Assembly (NCBI GenBank): GCA_026399475.1
Contig: JAPLQY010000086.1
Coordinates: 62,001-126,000, forward strand
Direction: 5' to 3'
Origin: Rhodocyclales bacterium
GTDB lineage: Bacteria; Pseudomonadota; Gammaproteobacteria; Burkholderiales; Rhodocyclaceae
Length of the DNA stretch: 64,000 nucleotides
Position 1 is the stretch's first letter, and every line of letters begins with the position of its first letter. Of this stretch, positions 8,349-16,335 are shown piece by piece. The position numbers and the translations under genes are program-made. The notes under the pieces are model-generated. The model saw only the letters and a list, made by a program, of their open reading frames with translations, searched no databases and was not told the origin of the DNA.

Positions 8349-8774
8349 ATGAAAACAACGTTTCAGTGCAGGCTAACGCCGGCTTCATCGGCGTTAAGCA
8401 CAGCGGCCGCAACTAAAATCCATAAGCTCGCACTCGCCCTTCTTGCATCCGCGTCGCTGGCGGCCTATGCCGCCGCACCGGCCATGGTGTCCAACGGCAT
8501 GCTCACCGGAAGCAACGGCATGACGCTCTACACCTTCGACAAGGATGGCGGCGGCAAGAGCGCCTGCAACGGCCCCTGCGCCACCAACTGGCCGCCGCTC
8601 ATGGCCATGGATGGCGATGCCGCCAGCGGCGACTACAGCGTCATCACCCGCGACGATGGCAAGAAGCAGTGGGCGCTCAAGGGCAAGCCGCTGTATTACT
8701 GGGCCAAGGACCAGAAGCCGGGCGACATGACCGGCGACGGCTTCAACAGCGTCTGGCACGTGGCAAAGCCCTAA
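8349..8774 (+). CDS. Secreted COG4315-type repeat protein with repeat insertion in its signal peptide
   Basis: 141 residues from ATG 8349. After an Ala-rich signal sequence the mature part has NGMLTGSNGMTLYTFDKD, CNGPCATNWPPL and a second half WALKGKPLYYWAKD-KPGD. These are the paired motifs of the COG4315 'secreted repeat of unknown function' (lipoprotein_15) family, often found beside ECF sigma factors. Function unknown, possibly redox or metal related because of the C-x-x-x-C pair. The segment 8361-8417 is a copy of a dispersed hairpin repeat, inserted in frame (19 codons). Without it, MKTT would join directly to IHKLALALLASA as a normal signal peptide. The sigma-factor gene starts 8 bases after the stop. 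Confidence 0.82.
   Translation: MKTTFQCRLTPASSALSTAAATKIHKLALALLASASLAAYAAAPAMVSNGMLTGSNGMTLYTFDKDGGGKSACNGPCATNWPPLMAMDGDAASGDYSVITRDDGKKQWALKGKPLYYWAKDQKPGDMTGDGFNSVWHVAKP
8361..8417 (+). repeat. REP-like hairpin element, copy 1 (in frame within a coding sequence)
   Basis: TTTCAGTGCAGGC head, then TAACGCCG and CGGCGTTA as perfect 8-bp hairpin arms around a 7-base loop, then a GC-rich stretch ending AACTAAA. It is 57 bp long, exactly 19 codons, and keeps the reading frame of the secreted protein. Related copies lie near 17493, 21692, 21757 and 53725. Confidence 0.75.
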
Positions 8775-8782
8775 TCAGCAGA

Positions 8783-9283
8783 GTGGAAAGCAGCGCGATC
8801 CTGGCCGAGATTCCCCGCCTGCGCCGTTACGCGCGGGCGATGCTCGGTGATCGCGCGGCGGCCGACGATCTGGTGCAGGACACGCTGGAACGGGCCTGGT
8901 CCCGGCTCTCGCAGTGGCGACCCGGCAGCGACATGCGCGCCTGGCTGTTCGGCATCATGCACAACCTGCGGATCGATCAGTTGCGCCGGCCAAGGCTGAG
9001 CACGCATTCCATCGACGTGGATGATTTCGACGTGCCGACACGGCCCACCCAGACCGACGAGCTGGAGTTGAGAGATCTCGAGTCCGCGCTGAGTCGCCTC
9101 CCCGACGAGCAGCGCGAAACCCTGTTGCTGGTTGCCCTGGAAGAAATGAGCTATGCAGAAATCGCCTCAACGCTGGGCATCCCCGTCGGCACTGTCATGT
9201 CCCGCCTGTCTCGCGGGCGGGAAAGGCTGCGCCTGATCATGGACGGCCAGCCGCCAAGCGCCAGACTGAGGGTCGTGCGATGA
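8783..9283 (+). CDS. ECF-family RNA polymerase sigma factor
   Basis: 166 residues from GTG 8783, 8 bases after the upstream stop; no ATG fits before the conserved region. Sigma region 2 is recognised by RYARAMLGDRAAADDLVQDTLERAW and WLFGIMHNLRIDQLRR. Region 4 is recognised by LPDEQRETLLLVALEEMSYAEIAS followed by the recognition helix GIPVGTVMSRLSRGRERLR. It should direct RNA polymerase to stress promoters and is held by the membrane protein encoded next (4-base overlap). The peroxidase gene in the same cluster points to an oxidative or disinfectant stress response. Confidence 0.93.
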   Translation: MESSAILAEIPRLRRYARAMLGDRAAADDLVQDTLERAWSRLSQWRPGSDMRAWLFGIMHNLRIDQLRRPRLSTHSIDVDDFDVPTRPTQTDELELRDLESALSRLPDEQRETLLLVALEEMSYAEIASTLGIPVGTVMSRLSRGRERLRLIMDGQPPSARLRVVR

Positions 9284-10092
9284 GCAAACTCCCTGTCACC
9301 GAAGCCGACCTGCAAGCCTGGGTCGATGCGGCCCTGCCTGGCGCGCGACGTGCCGAGGTGGATGACTACCTGAACCTTCAGCCCGAAGAAGCCGGGCGGG
9401 TGCGCGACTATCTGGCCCAGAAACAGGCACTCAGGATTCTGTTCAATCCGGTGCTCGACGAGCCGTTGCCGGAGAATCTGAGCACGCTCGCAACGCCGCC
9501 GGCCATAGCCGCAGTCGCCAGTCCTCGCACGCCGCTGCCGGGCCGCTGGTCGCTGCAGCGCATTGCCGCCGGCTTCGTGATCGCACTGGTCAGCGGCCTT
9601 GCCGGCTGGGTCGCGCACGACCAGTATCCGGCGACGGAGCGCCTCGCCAAGGCATCGCCGCCCTCGCTGCCGCGTCAGGCCGCCGTGGCCCATGCGGTGT
9701 TCAGCCCCGATGTGCGGCGCCCGGTCGAAGTCAGCGCCGAACATGAAGACCAGCTCGTCGCCTGGCTGTCCAAGCGCCTTGGCACGCCGGTGCGGCCGCC
9801 CAAGCTGGGGGCGCAGGGCTTTGAGTTGATCGGCGGCCGCCTGTTGCCCGGCAACGCCGGCCCCGTGGCGCAGTTCATGTACCAGGACGGCACCGGGCAA
9901 CGGCTGACGCTCTATGTCTCGACCGAGAACACCGCCAACCGCGACACCGCCTTCCGCTTCGCGCAGGAAGGCCAGGTCAATGTCTTCTACTGGATCGATG
10001 GCAAGTTCGGCTACGCCCTCTCGGCGGGAATCGACAAGAGTAAGCTGGCCCTCGTCGCGACGGCGGTGTACGACCAGATCGAACACAAGTAA
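9280..10092 (+). CDS. Transmembrane anti-sigma factor
   Basis: 270 residues; ATG 9280 overlaps the sigma-factor stop. The N-terminal 60 residues (ADLQAWVDAALPGARRAEVDDYL) resemble the cytoplasmic sigma-binding helices of RskA/ChrR-like anti-sigma factors. A single membrane segment lies at about 94-112 (RIAAGFVIALVSGLAGWVA). The C-terminal 150 residues would be periplasmic and end in GKFGYALSAGIDKSKL. No zinc-binding HxxxCxxC motif is seen, so it is not a ZAS-type sensor. Expected to release the sigma factor upon a periplasmic signal. Confidence 0.87.
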   Translation: MSKLPVTEADLQAWVDAALPGARRAEVDDYLNLQPEEAGRVRDYLAQKQALRILFNPVLDEPLPENLSTLATPPAIAAVASPRTPLPGRWSLQRIAAGFVIALVSGLAGWVAHDQYPATERLAKASPPSLPRQAAVAHAVFSPDVRRPVEVSAEHEDQLVAWLSKRLGTPVRPPKLGAQGFELIGGRLLPGNAGPVAQFMYQDGTGQRLTLYVSTENTANRDTAFRFAQEGQVNVFYWIDGKFGYALSAGIDKSKLALVATAVYDQIEHK

Positions 10093-10124
10093 GACCCCAA
10101 CCCAACGGAAGAAGGAATCAAAAA

Positions 10125-11126
10125 ATGAAAAATTTCACCTTGCCGCACTACGCGCTCGCGGGCATCCTGAGCCTCGGCGCCCCGCTGGCCATGGCCGCAG
10201 AGAATCAGGTGGCACCCGACCAGGTGGTGACTGCGATTGAAGGCGTCTTCGGCGTGACGCCGGGCCAGCGCCGCAACCACATCAAGGGCAGCTGTGCAGT
10301 GGGCGAATTTGTCGGCAGCAAGGACGCAGCGCGCTACACCCGCTCTGCCCTGTTCTCAGGGAAGCCGGTGCCGGTCATCGCGCGCTTTTCGCTTTCCGGC
10401 GGCAACCCGAAGGCACCGGACACGGCGAAGAGCGTGCGCGGCATGGCACTGCAATTCAAGCTACCGGGTGGCAAGCTGCACCATATGGCCATGCTCAACA
10501 CACCCATCTTCGGGGCCGCCAGCCCGCAAACCTTCCTCGACCTGATGCTGGCCTTGCAGCCCGATCCCGCCACCGGCAAGCCCGATCCGGAAAAGATGAA
10601 GGCCTTCAAGGCCAGCCATCCGGACAACTTGGCCCAGTCTGAATACCTGGCCGCCAACAACCCGCCCACCAGCTACGCCAACAGCGCCTACTGGGGCATC
10701 CATACCTTCAAGTTCATCAACAACAAGAAGCAGGCCACGCTGGTGCGCTGGCGCTTCGTGCCGCAGGATGGTGAAAAGCGTCTAACCGATGACGAGCTCA
10801 AGACCGCCGGGGCCAACTTCCTCGAGCAGGCCCTGATCAGCCGCGCCCAGCAGGGCCCGGTGCGCTGGGACATGATGCTGACCATCGGCGTCGCCGGCGA
10901 TCCCGAAGACAATCCGACGCTGGCCTGGCCGGAAGAGCGCAAACAGGTGAAGGTCGGCACGCTCAGCATCTCCTCCGCAATGCCGCAAAAGGGCGCCGCG
11001 TGCGAACCCATCAACTTCGATCCACTGGCCGTGGCCGACGGCATCGCACCGACCAACGACCCCGTGCTGCAGTTCCGCTCGCCGGCGTACGCAATTTCGT
11101 TTGCCAAGCGGCTCGGTGGACTCTGA
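10125..11126 (+). CDS. Periplasmic catalase-family peroxidase (SrpA-like)
   Basis: 333 residues with a clear signal peptide (cleavage near LAMAA-EN). The short catalase core has the distal histidine in RRNHIKGSC, the heme-pocket RFSLSGGNP, and the proximal tyrosine region RSPAYAISFAKRL at the C-terminus. This length and export signal match the SrpA-like minicatalases that act as peroxidases rather than true catalases. It follows the anti-sigma gene by 32 bases. Its leader (ACCCCAACCCAACGGA) resembles that of the first gene of the module at 8349, so both may share post-transcriptional features. It should detoxify peroxides in the periplasm under ECF control. Confidence 0.9.
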   Translation: MKNFTLPHYALAGILSLGAPLAMAAENQVAPDQVVTAIEGVFGVTPGQRRNHIKGSCAVGEFVGSKDAARYTRSALFSGKPVPVIARFSLSGGNPKAPDTAKSVRGMALQFKLPGGKLHHMAMLNTPIFGAASPQTFLDLMLALQPDPATGKPDPEKMKAFKASHPDNLAQSEYLAANNPPTSYANSAYWGIHTFKFINNKKQATLVRWRFVPQDGEKRLTDDELKTAGANFLEQALISRAQQGPVRWDMMLTIGVAGDPEDNPTLAWPEERKQVKVGTLSISSAMPQKGAACEPINFDPLAVADGIAPTNDPVLQFRSPAYAISFAKRLGGL

Positions 11127-11159
11127 CGCGTTGCATATCAACCGGTCTGAACCGCCATC

Positions 11160-11185
11160 GTCAGCCGCCCCTGGGGGTGGCTGAC
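11160..11185. terminator. Hairpin between convergent genes
   Basis: GTCAGCCgCCCC and GGGGgTGGCTGAC arms with one mismatch form a stable hairpin 34 bases after the catalase stop and 28 bases before the stop of the convergent gene. No T-run follows on either strand, so termination efficiency is uncertain. Confidence 0.4.
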
Positions 11186-11212
11186 CGCTGCTGCTGCATG
11201 GAATAACCGGAC

Positions 11213-11905
11213 TTACCTGGCTGAAGGGGCGGCTCGCCTTGCCGCCTCCTCGGCCTCCCGCCGCTTCAGCAATTCAGCGTACTGCCGTGCCCGCTCATCG
11301 ATCTTCTTTACCCGATCGGCATGCTGCTTTTCCTTGGCCGCTCGCTTGCGCGCATTCTCCGGGGCTTTTTCTGCCCGCTTCGCATCATCCTTGCGCCGCT
11401 CCTCCAGCTTCTTTTTCCGCACAGCCTGCTGGGCCGCAAGTTTGTTGCGACGATTCTCGGTCCTGGCCGACTCCAAGGCCACGCTTCGTTCGCGCTCGGC
11501 AGCCCCTTGCGCCTCCTTTTCCCGATAACGTTCGACATCCGTCTGCTGTTTGGCTTCGCGACCGGGCGCTTCGGCTTCGCGCCGGGCGGCCTTGGCCTCG
11601 ACCTCCATGCGGTGTGCTTCGCGTTCGGCCTTGCGTCCCTCCCGCTCCAGCGTGTCTGCTTCTTTCAACTCATCGGTGCGCCTTTGTTTCGCCGCACTCA
11701 GGCAACTGACCGCAATGAGCTTGTTCTGACAGGCGAGCCTCTCTGTTTCGTATCTTGCTTCCGCCTCGCCTTTCAGCGCGTTGCCCCGGACACGCTGGGC
11801 GCGAGCGGCCTCGAGCGTGAGCACGGAGGGCGCGCCCTCCGTCTGCGCCGAGGCCCACGCCTGGGTAAACATGAGACCGAGAGCCAGCCAGTTTCGAATG
11901 TGCAT
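11213..11905 (-). CDS. Secreted coiled-coil protein of unknown function
   Basis: 230 residues. A signal peptide (LALGLMFTQAWASAQ) is followed by an almost continuous charged helix rich in Glu, Arg, Lys and Ala from about 30 to the end, without any recognised domain. Two cysteines near 60-70 (RLACQNKLIAVSCLSAAKQRR) could form a disulfide hairpin at the base of the coil. Similar Glu/Arg-rich exported proteins are common in betaproteobacteria with unknown role. Likely periplasmic. It is monocistronic, convergent with the catalase gene and divergent from the FAD dehydrogenase. Confidence 0.75.
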   Translation of the reverse strand: MHIRNWLALGLMFTQAWASAQTEGAPSVLTLEAARAQRVRGNALKGEAEARYETERLACQNKLIAVSCLSAAKQRRTDELKEADTLEREGRKAEREAHRMEVEAKAARREAEAPGREAKQQTDVERYREKEAQGAAERERSVALESARTENRRNKLAAQQAVRKKKLEERRKDDAKRAEKAPENARKRAAKEKQHADRVKKIDERARQYAELLKRREAEEAARRAAPSAR

Positions 11906-12037
11906 CGAATCCCCCTTTCGAAGGTGCAGCTTAAAGGGTTCTGCCGACTGATGAAAGCAGCGACGGCAAAGCTCCGCGTCAATATGACGCGATCCGGTTT
12001 CGGGCTAAACTCCGGCAAACAAGAGGAGGATGTCACA

Positions 12038-13636
12038 GTGAGCGAAGCCATCATCATCGGCGGCGGCATTGCCGGTATCTGCGCCGCGCTGGAGCTTCTT
12101 GACGCCGGGCGGCGGGTATTGCTGCTGGAACGCGACACCGCTGACAACTTCGGCGGCCTGGCCAAGGAAAGCTTTGGCGGCATCTTTCTGGTCGGCACAC
12201 CGGAGCAGCGGCGCGCCGGCATCCGCGACACCCCTGAACTGGCGCTGGCCGACTGGCATGCGTTTGGCGAACTTGATCCGGATGACCGCTGGCCCTGTGC
12301 CTGGGCGGACGCCTATGTGCATCGCTGCCATGACGATGTGAGCATATGGCTGCGGCAGAGGGGCATCGGCTTCATTCCTGCTCCGCACTGGGTCGAACGC
12401 GGTCTGTACACGCCGGGCAATTCGGTACCGCGCTTTCATATCGTCTGGGGCACCGGGCGTGAACTGGCCCTGCGCCTGATCGACCAACTGGAGCAGCACC
12501 CGCAGCGCGGCCGGCTCGAACTGCGCTTCGGTCAGCGCGTGGAAAATCTGCTCACCTCGAATGGCGCGGTAACAGGCTGCAGCGGCGTCAGCGAGGCCGA
12601 TCAGGTGCCTTTCGAGCTGCATGCCGGTAGCGTGGTCGTCGCCGCCGGAGGTTTCAACGGCAACATCGAGCGGGTGCGTCAGCACTGGCACCGCGACTGG
12701 GGTTCGCCGCCGCCGGTGATTCTCAACGGCTCCCATCCCTATGCCGACGGTCGGTTGCACGATGCCGTAGGCGCGGTCGGCGGCCGGCTGACCCATCTCG
12801 ATTCCATGTGGAACTATGCCGCCGGAGTCCATCATCCGCGACCGCGCAAGCCGGGGCACGGCCTGTCCCTGGTGCCGCCGCGCTCGGCCCTGTGGCTTGA
12901 CTGGCGCGGGCGGCGTATCGGGCCGATGCCGCTGGTGACGGGCTTCGACACACGTGATCTGGTGGCCCGGGTCTGCGCCCAGGAGCGGCAGTATTCCTGG
13001 CAACTGATGAACCGGCGCATAGCCCTCAAGGAACTCGCGGTGTCCGGCGCCGAATTCAACCCGTCGGTTCGCGACAAGAAAAAGCTCGCCTTCCTGCGCG
13101 ACCTGATCTTCGGCAATCGCTGGCTCTACGACGAGATGCTCGCTTCCTGCGAAGACTTCGTGGTCGGCCGCGATCTGGCGGAACTGGTGGACAGGATGAA
13201 CGCACTGCAGGGCGACGACGCGGTGAGCCTGGACGCCCTGCGCACAGCCACGGAAAGCTATGACGCACAGATCGATCGCGGGCAAACCCTGCACAACGAC
13301 GAGCAGTTGCGCCGAATCGCCTATGTAAGGCACTGGAAGGGTGATCGCATCCGGACCTGCAAGTTCCAGAAGATCCTCGATCCGAAAGCCGGGCCGCTGA
13401 TCGCCGTGCGCGAATTCATCATCAGCCGCAAGAGCCTGGGCGGCATCCAGACCGATCTGCAAAGTCGCGTCCTTGACCACGCCGGCGAAGCCATACCGGG
13501 CCTGTATGCCGCGGGCGAAGCCGCCGGTTTTGGCGGCGGCGGCATGCACGGCTTGCGGGCGCTGGAAGGCGGCTTCCTCGGCGGCTGCATCCTCACCTGC
13601 AGGATAGCGGGCCAAGCCGCTGCTGCTGCAACCTGA
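12038..13636 (+). CDS. FAD-binding dehydrogenase (COG3573, 3-ketosteroid dehydrogenase-like)
   Basis: 532 residues from GTG 12038, with AGAGGAGG 8 bases upstream. A longer upstream extension of the frame is antisense to the coiled-coil gene and is rejected. Residues 8-13 (GGGIAG) form the dinucleotide fold, with a LLLERD acidic end of the second strand. ESFGGIFLVGTPEQRR and GNSVPRFHIVWGTG are hallmark blocks of COG3573 flavoproteins. The C-terminal GLYAAGEAAGFGGGGMHGLRALEGGFLGGC is the conserved FAD-binding end of the fumarate reductase/KSTD family. Probably oxidises a cyclic ketone or enone substrate; which one is unknown. A ThDP enzyme follows after 30 bases. Confidence 0.82.
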   Translation: MSEAIIIGGGIAGICAALELLDAGRRVLLLERDTADNFGGLAKESFGGIFLVGTPEQRRAGIRDTPELALADWHAFGELDPDDRWPCAWADAYVHRCHDDVSIWLRQRGIGFIPAPHWVERGLYTPGNSVPRFHIVWGTGRELALRLIDQLEQHPQRGRLELRFGQRVENLLTSNGAVTGCSGVSEADQVPFELHAGSVVVAAGGFNGNIERVRQHWHRDWGSPPPVILNGSHPYADGRLHDAVGAVGGRLTHLDSMWNYAAGVHHPRPRKPGHGLSLVPPRSALWLDWRGRRIGPMPLVTGFDTRDLVARVCAQERQYSWQLMNRRIALKELAVSGAEFNPSVRDKKKLAFLRDLIFGNRWLYDEMLASCEDFVVGRDLAELVDRMNALQGDDAVSLDALRTATESYDAQIDRGQTLHNDEQLRRIAYVRHWKGDRIRTCKFQKILDPKAGPLIAVREFIISRKSLGGIQTDLQSRVLDHAGEAIPGLYAAGEAAGFGGGGMHGLRALEGGFLGGCILTCRIAGQAAAAAT

Positions 13637-13666
13637 CGACCTGAGCAAGACCTGGAGAAAATCCGC

Positions 13667-15400
13667 ATGAAACGAACTGGCGCCTGGATCGCGGTACGAG
13701 CCCTCGAAGCCCTGGGTATCAAATACACCTTCGGCATTCCCGGCGTGCATAACACGGAGCTGTACGACGAACTCAACAGTTCGGAGCAGATCACGCCGGT
13801 GCTGGTGAGCCACGAAGGCGGTGCCGCCTTCATGGCCGACGGCGTCAGCCGCACCTCGGCACAGATCGGGACGCTGGTGATCGTCCCCGCCGCCGGGGTC
13901 ACCCACGCTGCCAGCGGCATCGGCGAGGCTTTTCTCGATGGCGTGCCGATGCTGGTGATCTGTGGCGGCATCCGCACTGATCTGGACAAGCGCTACCAGT
14001 TGCACGAACTGGATCAGCATGCCTTCCTCAAGCCGTTGACCAAGGCGACCTTCCTCGTCGCCAGCCATGCCGACATCATCCCCACGCTGTTCAAGGCCTG
14101 GGAGATTGCCCACTCGGGTGAACCGGGGCCGGTCTTCGTCGAGATCCCGGTCAACCTTCAGATGTTTCCCGGCGAGGTAGGGGAAATCCCGAGCCCGCCG
14201 GTCATCGCCAAGCCGCAACGGGCTTCTGCTGCTGACATCCGGCGCGCCGCAGAATTGCTGCTGGCCGCAAGACATCCCGCGATGTTCCTCGGCTGGGGCG
14301 CCCGCGATGCGTTTGACCTGACGCGCGCCATCGCCGAGTTCCTCCAGGCGCCGGTGGCAACCACCCTGCAAGGCCTGTCGGTGTTCTCAGCCGCCCATCC
14401 GCTGCACACCGGCTTCAGCTTCGGCGCCTCGGCAGTTCCGGCGGCGCGCAATGCCTTCGCCGACTGCGACTGCATGCTGGCGGTCGGCACCCGCTTTGCG
14501 GAAATCGCCACGGGCAGCTTCGGCGTCAAGGTGCCGCAAAACCTGATTCACGCCGACATCAATCCAGCGGTCTTCAATGCCAACTACCCGGCTGCCGTCG
14601 CGCTCGAAGGCGACTCGGGCGCGGTGCTCAGCCTTCTGTTCGAAGAACTGCAACGCCTCGGCGCCAAGCGCCCGGTGAATGCCGAACTGCATCAGCGCAT
14701 ACAGCGCGACAAGGCTGCCTACAACGAGGAATGGCTGCGCCACGACAGCGGCGGCAAGGTCAATCCGGCGGTGTTTTTCAATGCACTGCGCGCGGCGGTC
14801 CCCGACGATGCGATCACCGTGGTCGACGATGGCAACCACACCTATCTGACGGCCGAACTGTTCCCGGTGCGACAGTCCAAGGCACTGATCGTGCCGACCG
14901 ATTTCAACAGCATGGGCTATGCAGTGCCCGCCGCAATTGGCGCCAAACTGGCCAATCCGGACCGGGAAGTGTTCGCGATCGTGGGTGACGGAGCGTTCAC
15001 CATGACCTGCATGGAAATCGTTTCCGCAACGCGACTGGGCCTGGGTCTCGTGTACTACGTGTTCCATGACGGCGAACTATCGCAGATCGCCCAGGCGCAG
15101 GAGATTCCATTCAATCGCAAACCCTGCACGACGCTGGGCGCGATTGACTTCAGCGGCGTCGCCATCGCCACCGGCGCCGAGTACATCCATGTGACATCGA
15201 ATGCCGATGTAGCGCAGGCGATCACCCGCGCCCGCGAATTCGCTGCCGACGGCCGACCGGTGGTCGTCGACCTGATCATGGACTACTCCAAACGCACGGC
15301 GTTTACACAGGGCGCCGTCTCGACCAATTTCAAGCGCCTGCCCCTGGCCCAGCGCCTGCGCACGGTGACCCGCGCGGTGCGGCGAAAAATTACGGGATAA
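13667..15400 (+). CDS. Thiamine-diphosphate-dependent enzyme (acetolactate-synthase-like fold)
   Basis: 577 residues with the three ThDP-enzyme domains: N-terminal pyrimidine-binding domain with catalytic glutamate at about 50 (SHEGGAAFMADG), a central domain, and a C-terminal pyrophosphate-binding domain with GDG at about 440-442. The usual Asn-Asn that closes the metal/ThDP motif some 26 residues later reads His-Asp (VFHDGEL), unlike true acetolactate synthases. The real AHAS large subunit is encoded elsewhere in the window, so this is not the biosynthetic enzyme. It may be a decarboxylase or C-C lyase in a catabolic route with the preceding FAD dehydrogenase. Function unassigned. Confidence 0.83.
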   Translation: MKRTGAWIAVRALEALGIKYTFGIPGVHNTELYDELNSSEQITPVLVSHEGGAAFMADGVSRTSAQIGTLVIVPAAGVTHAASGIGEAFLDGVPMLVICGGIRTDLDKRYQLHELDQHAFLKPLTKATFLVASHADIIPTLFKAWEIAHSGEPGPVFVEIPVNLQMFPGEVGEIPSPPVIAKPQRASAADIRRAAELLLAARHPAMFLGWGARDAFDLTRAIAEFLQAPVATTLQGLSVFSAAHPLHTGFSFGASAVPAARNAFADCDCMLAVGTRFAEIATGSFGVKVPQNLIHADINPAVFNANYPAAVALEGDSGAVLSLLFEELQRLGAKRPVNAELHQRIQRDKAAYNEEWLRHDSGGKVNPAVFFNALRAAVPDDAITVVDDGNHTYLTAELFPVRQSKALIVPTDFNSMGYAVPAAIGAKLANPDREVFAIVGDGAFTMTCMEIVSATRLGLGLVYYVFHDGELSQIAQAQEIPFNRKPCTTLGAIDFSGVAIATGAEYIHVTSNADVAQAITRAREFAADGRPVVVDLIMDYSKRTAFTQGAVSTNFKRLPLAQRLRTVTRAVRRKITG

Positions 15401-15418
15401 GCGCAGCGGCGCTGCGTT

Positions 15419-16282
15419 TCAGTCCGTAACGGCTTCGGTGTCGGTGCGACGCGACAGCGCAGTGGCGAGGACGCCACTGGCAACGATCAGGATCACGCCC
15501 ACCCAGCCTGTCAATGGCAGGGTTTCGCCCCACAGCAGCATGCCAAACGCGCTGGAAAAGACTACCGTGCTATAGGCGAGACTCGCCGAGACCAGCGTCT
15601 TGCCGCGCTTGTACGCGGCAGTCATGCAAAGCTGTGCCAGCACGCCGAAGCCGCCCACCCCCAGCAGCAGCAGCCAACCCCGCAAATCGATTGCATGGAA
15701 GGGGCTGGCCGTCAGCCACCAGGGCAAACCACCCAGCGCCGAAAGAGCCGAAAAGTAGAATACCGTGCGCCATTCGGGCTCGCCCAGTTCGCCCAGCCGT
15801 CGCACGTTGAGATAGGCGATGCTGGAAATGATCCCCGAGCCGAGGCCGAACAGCGCACCCAGCCACTGGTCGCCGTCGAGTGTGGGTTGCAACAGGAATA
15901 TCACGCCGCTGAATCCCGCCGCAAGCGCCCCGTAGAATCCGCGCCGCACCGGCTCCTTCAGCCATAGCACCAGCAGCAGCGCCAGAAAAAGCGGCGAAGT
16001 GTAGTTCAGGGTTACTGCCGCCGCCAGGGGAATCAGACTGATGGCATAGAAGTACATTACCAGAGAGACAAAACCCGCCGCGCCGCGTGCGACGTGGGTT
16101 CGTGCATGCGGCGTGGCCAGTGGCAGCCTGCGCACCAGGATGTAGGAGCCGAGGATCAGCGTGGCGACAAAGCCTCGCCAGAACACCAGTTCCGCGGCCG
16201 AGAATTGCGCTGAGCCGAGTTTTACGCAGACGCCCATGCTGGCAAACAGCAGGCTTGCCGCGATCATCCAGAGTGACTGCAT
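15419..16282 (-). CDS. DMT-superfamily transporter (EamA type)
   Basis: 287 residues, almost entirely hydrophobic, with about ten membrane segments arranged as two EamA repeats (first at about 5-140, second at about 150-280). Motifs FASMGVCVKLGS near the start, VMYFYAISLIPLAAAVTLNYTSPLF and the second-repeat AYSTVVFSSAFGMLLWGETLPLTGW are typical of drug/metabolite exporters. It should export a small metabolite across the inner membrane. It is convergent with the ThDP gene (18 bases apart) and co-oriented with the Rieske gene, from which a hairpin at 16293 separates it. Confidence 0.87.
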   Translation of the reverse strand: MQSLWMIAASLLFASMGVCVKLGSAQFSAAELVFWRGFVATLILGSYILVRRLPLATPHARTHVARGAAGFVSLVMYFYAISLIPLAAAVTLNYTSPLFLALLLVLWLKEPVRRGFYGALAAGFSGVIFLLQPTLDGDQWLGALFGLGSGIISSIAYLNVRRLGELGEPEWRTVFYFSALSALGGLPWWLTASPFHAIDLRGWLLLLGVGGFGVLAQLCMTAAYKRGKTLVSASLAYSTVVFSSAFGMLLWGETLPLTGWVGVILIVASGVLATALSRRTDTEAVTD

Positions 16283-16292
16283 AAGTATCCAA

Positions 16293-16319
16293 CAGGGATC
16301 GGCGTCCAGCCGACCCCTG
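16293..16319 (-). terminator. Terminator-like hairpin between Rieske oxygenase and DMT genes
   Basis: Arms CAGGGaTCGGC and GCCGAcCCCTG pair over 10 of 11 positions around a 5-base loop. It lies just after the Rieske gene stop in the direction of transcription. No T-run follows, so it may attenuate rather than fully stop transcription into the transporter gene. Confidence 0.4.
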
Positions 16320-16335
16320 TGTCAGCCTTCCTAGA

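Noticed and set aside
12005-14371. A 788-aa antisense frame across the FAD dehydrogenase and ThDP genes
   Set aside because: It spans two well-recognised genes and lacks any domain; a shadow of third-position GC bias.
13667-15400. Second acetolactate synthase
   Set aside because: The NN of the ThDP motif is missing, there is no regulatory subunit and the genuine enzyme is encoded at 32217-33926.
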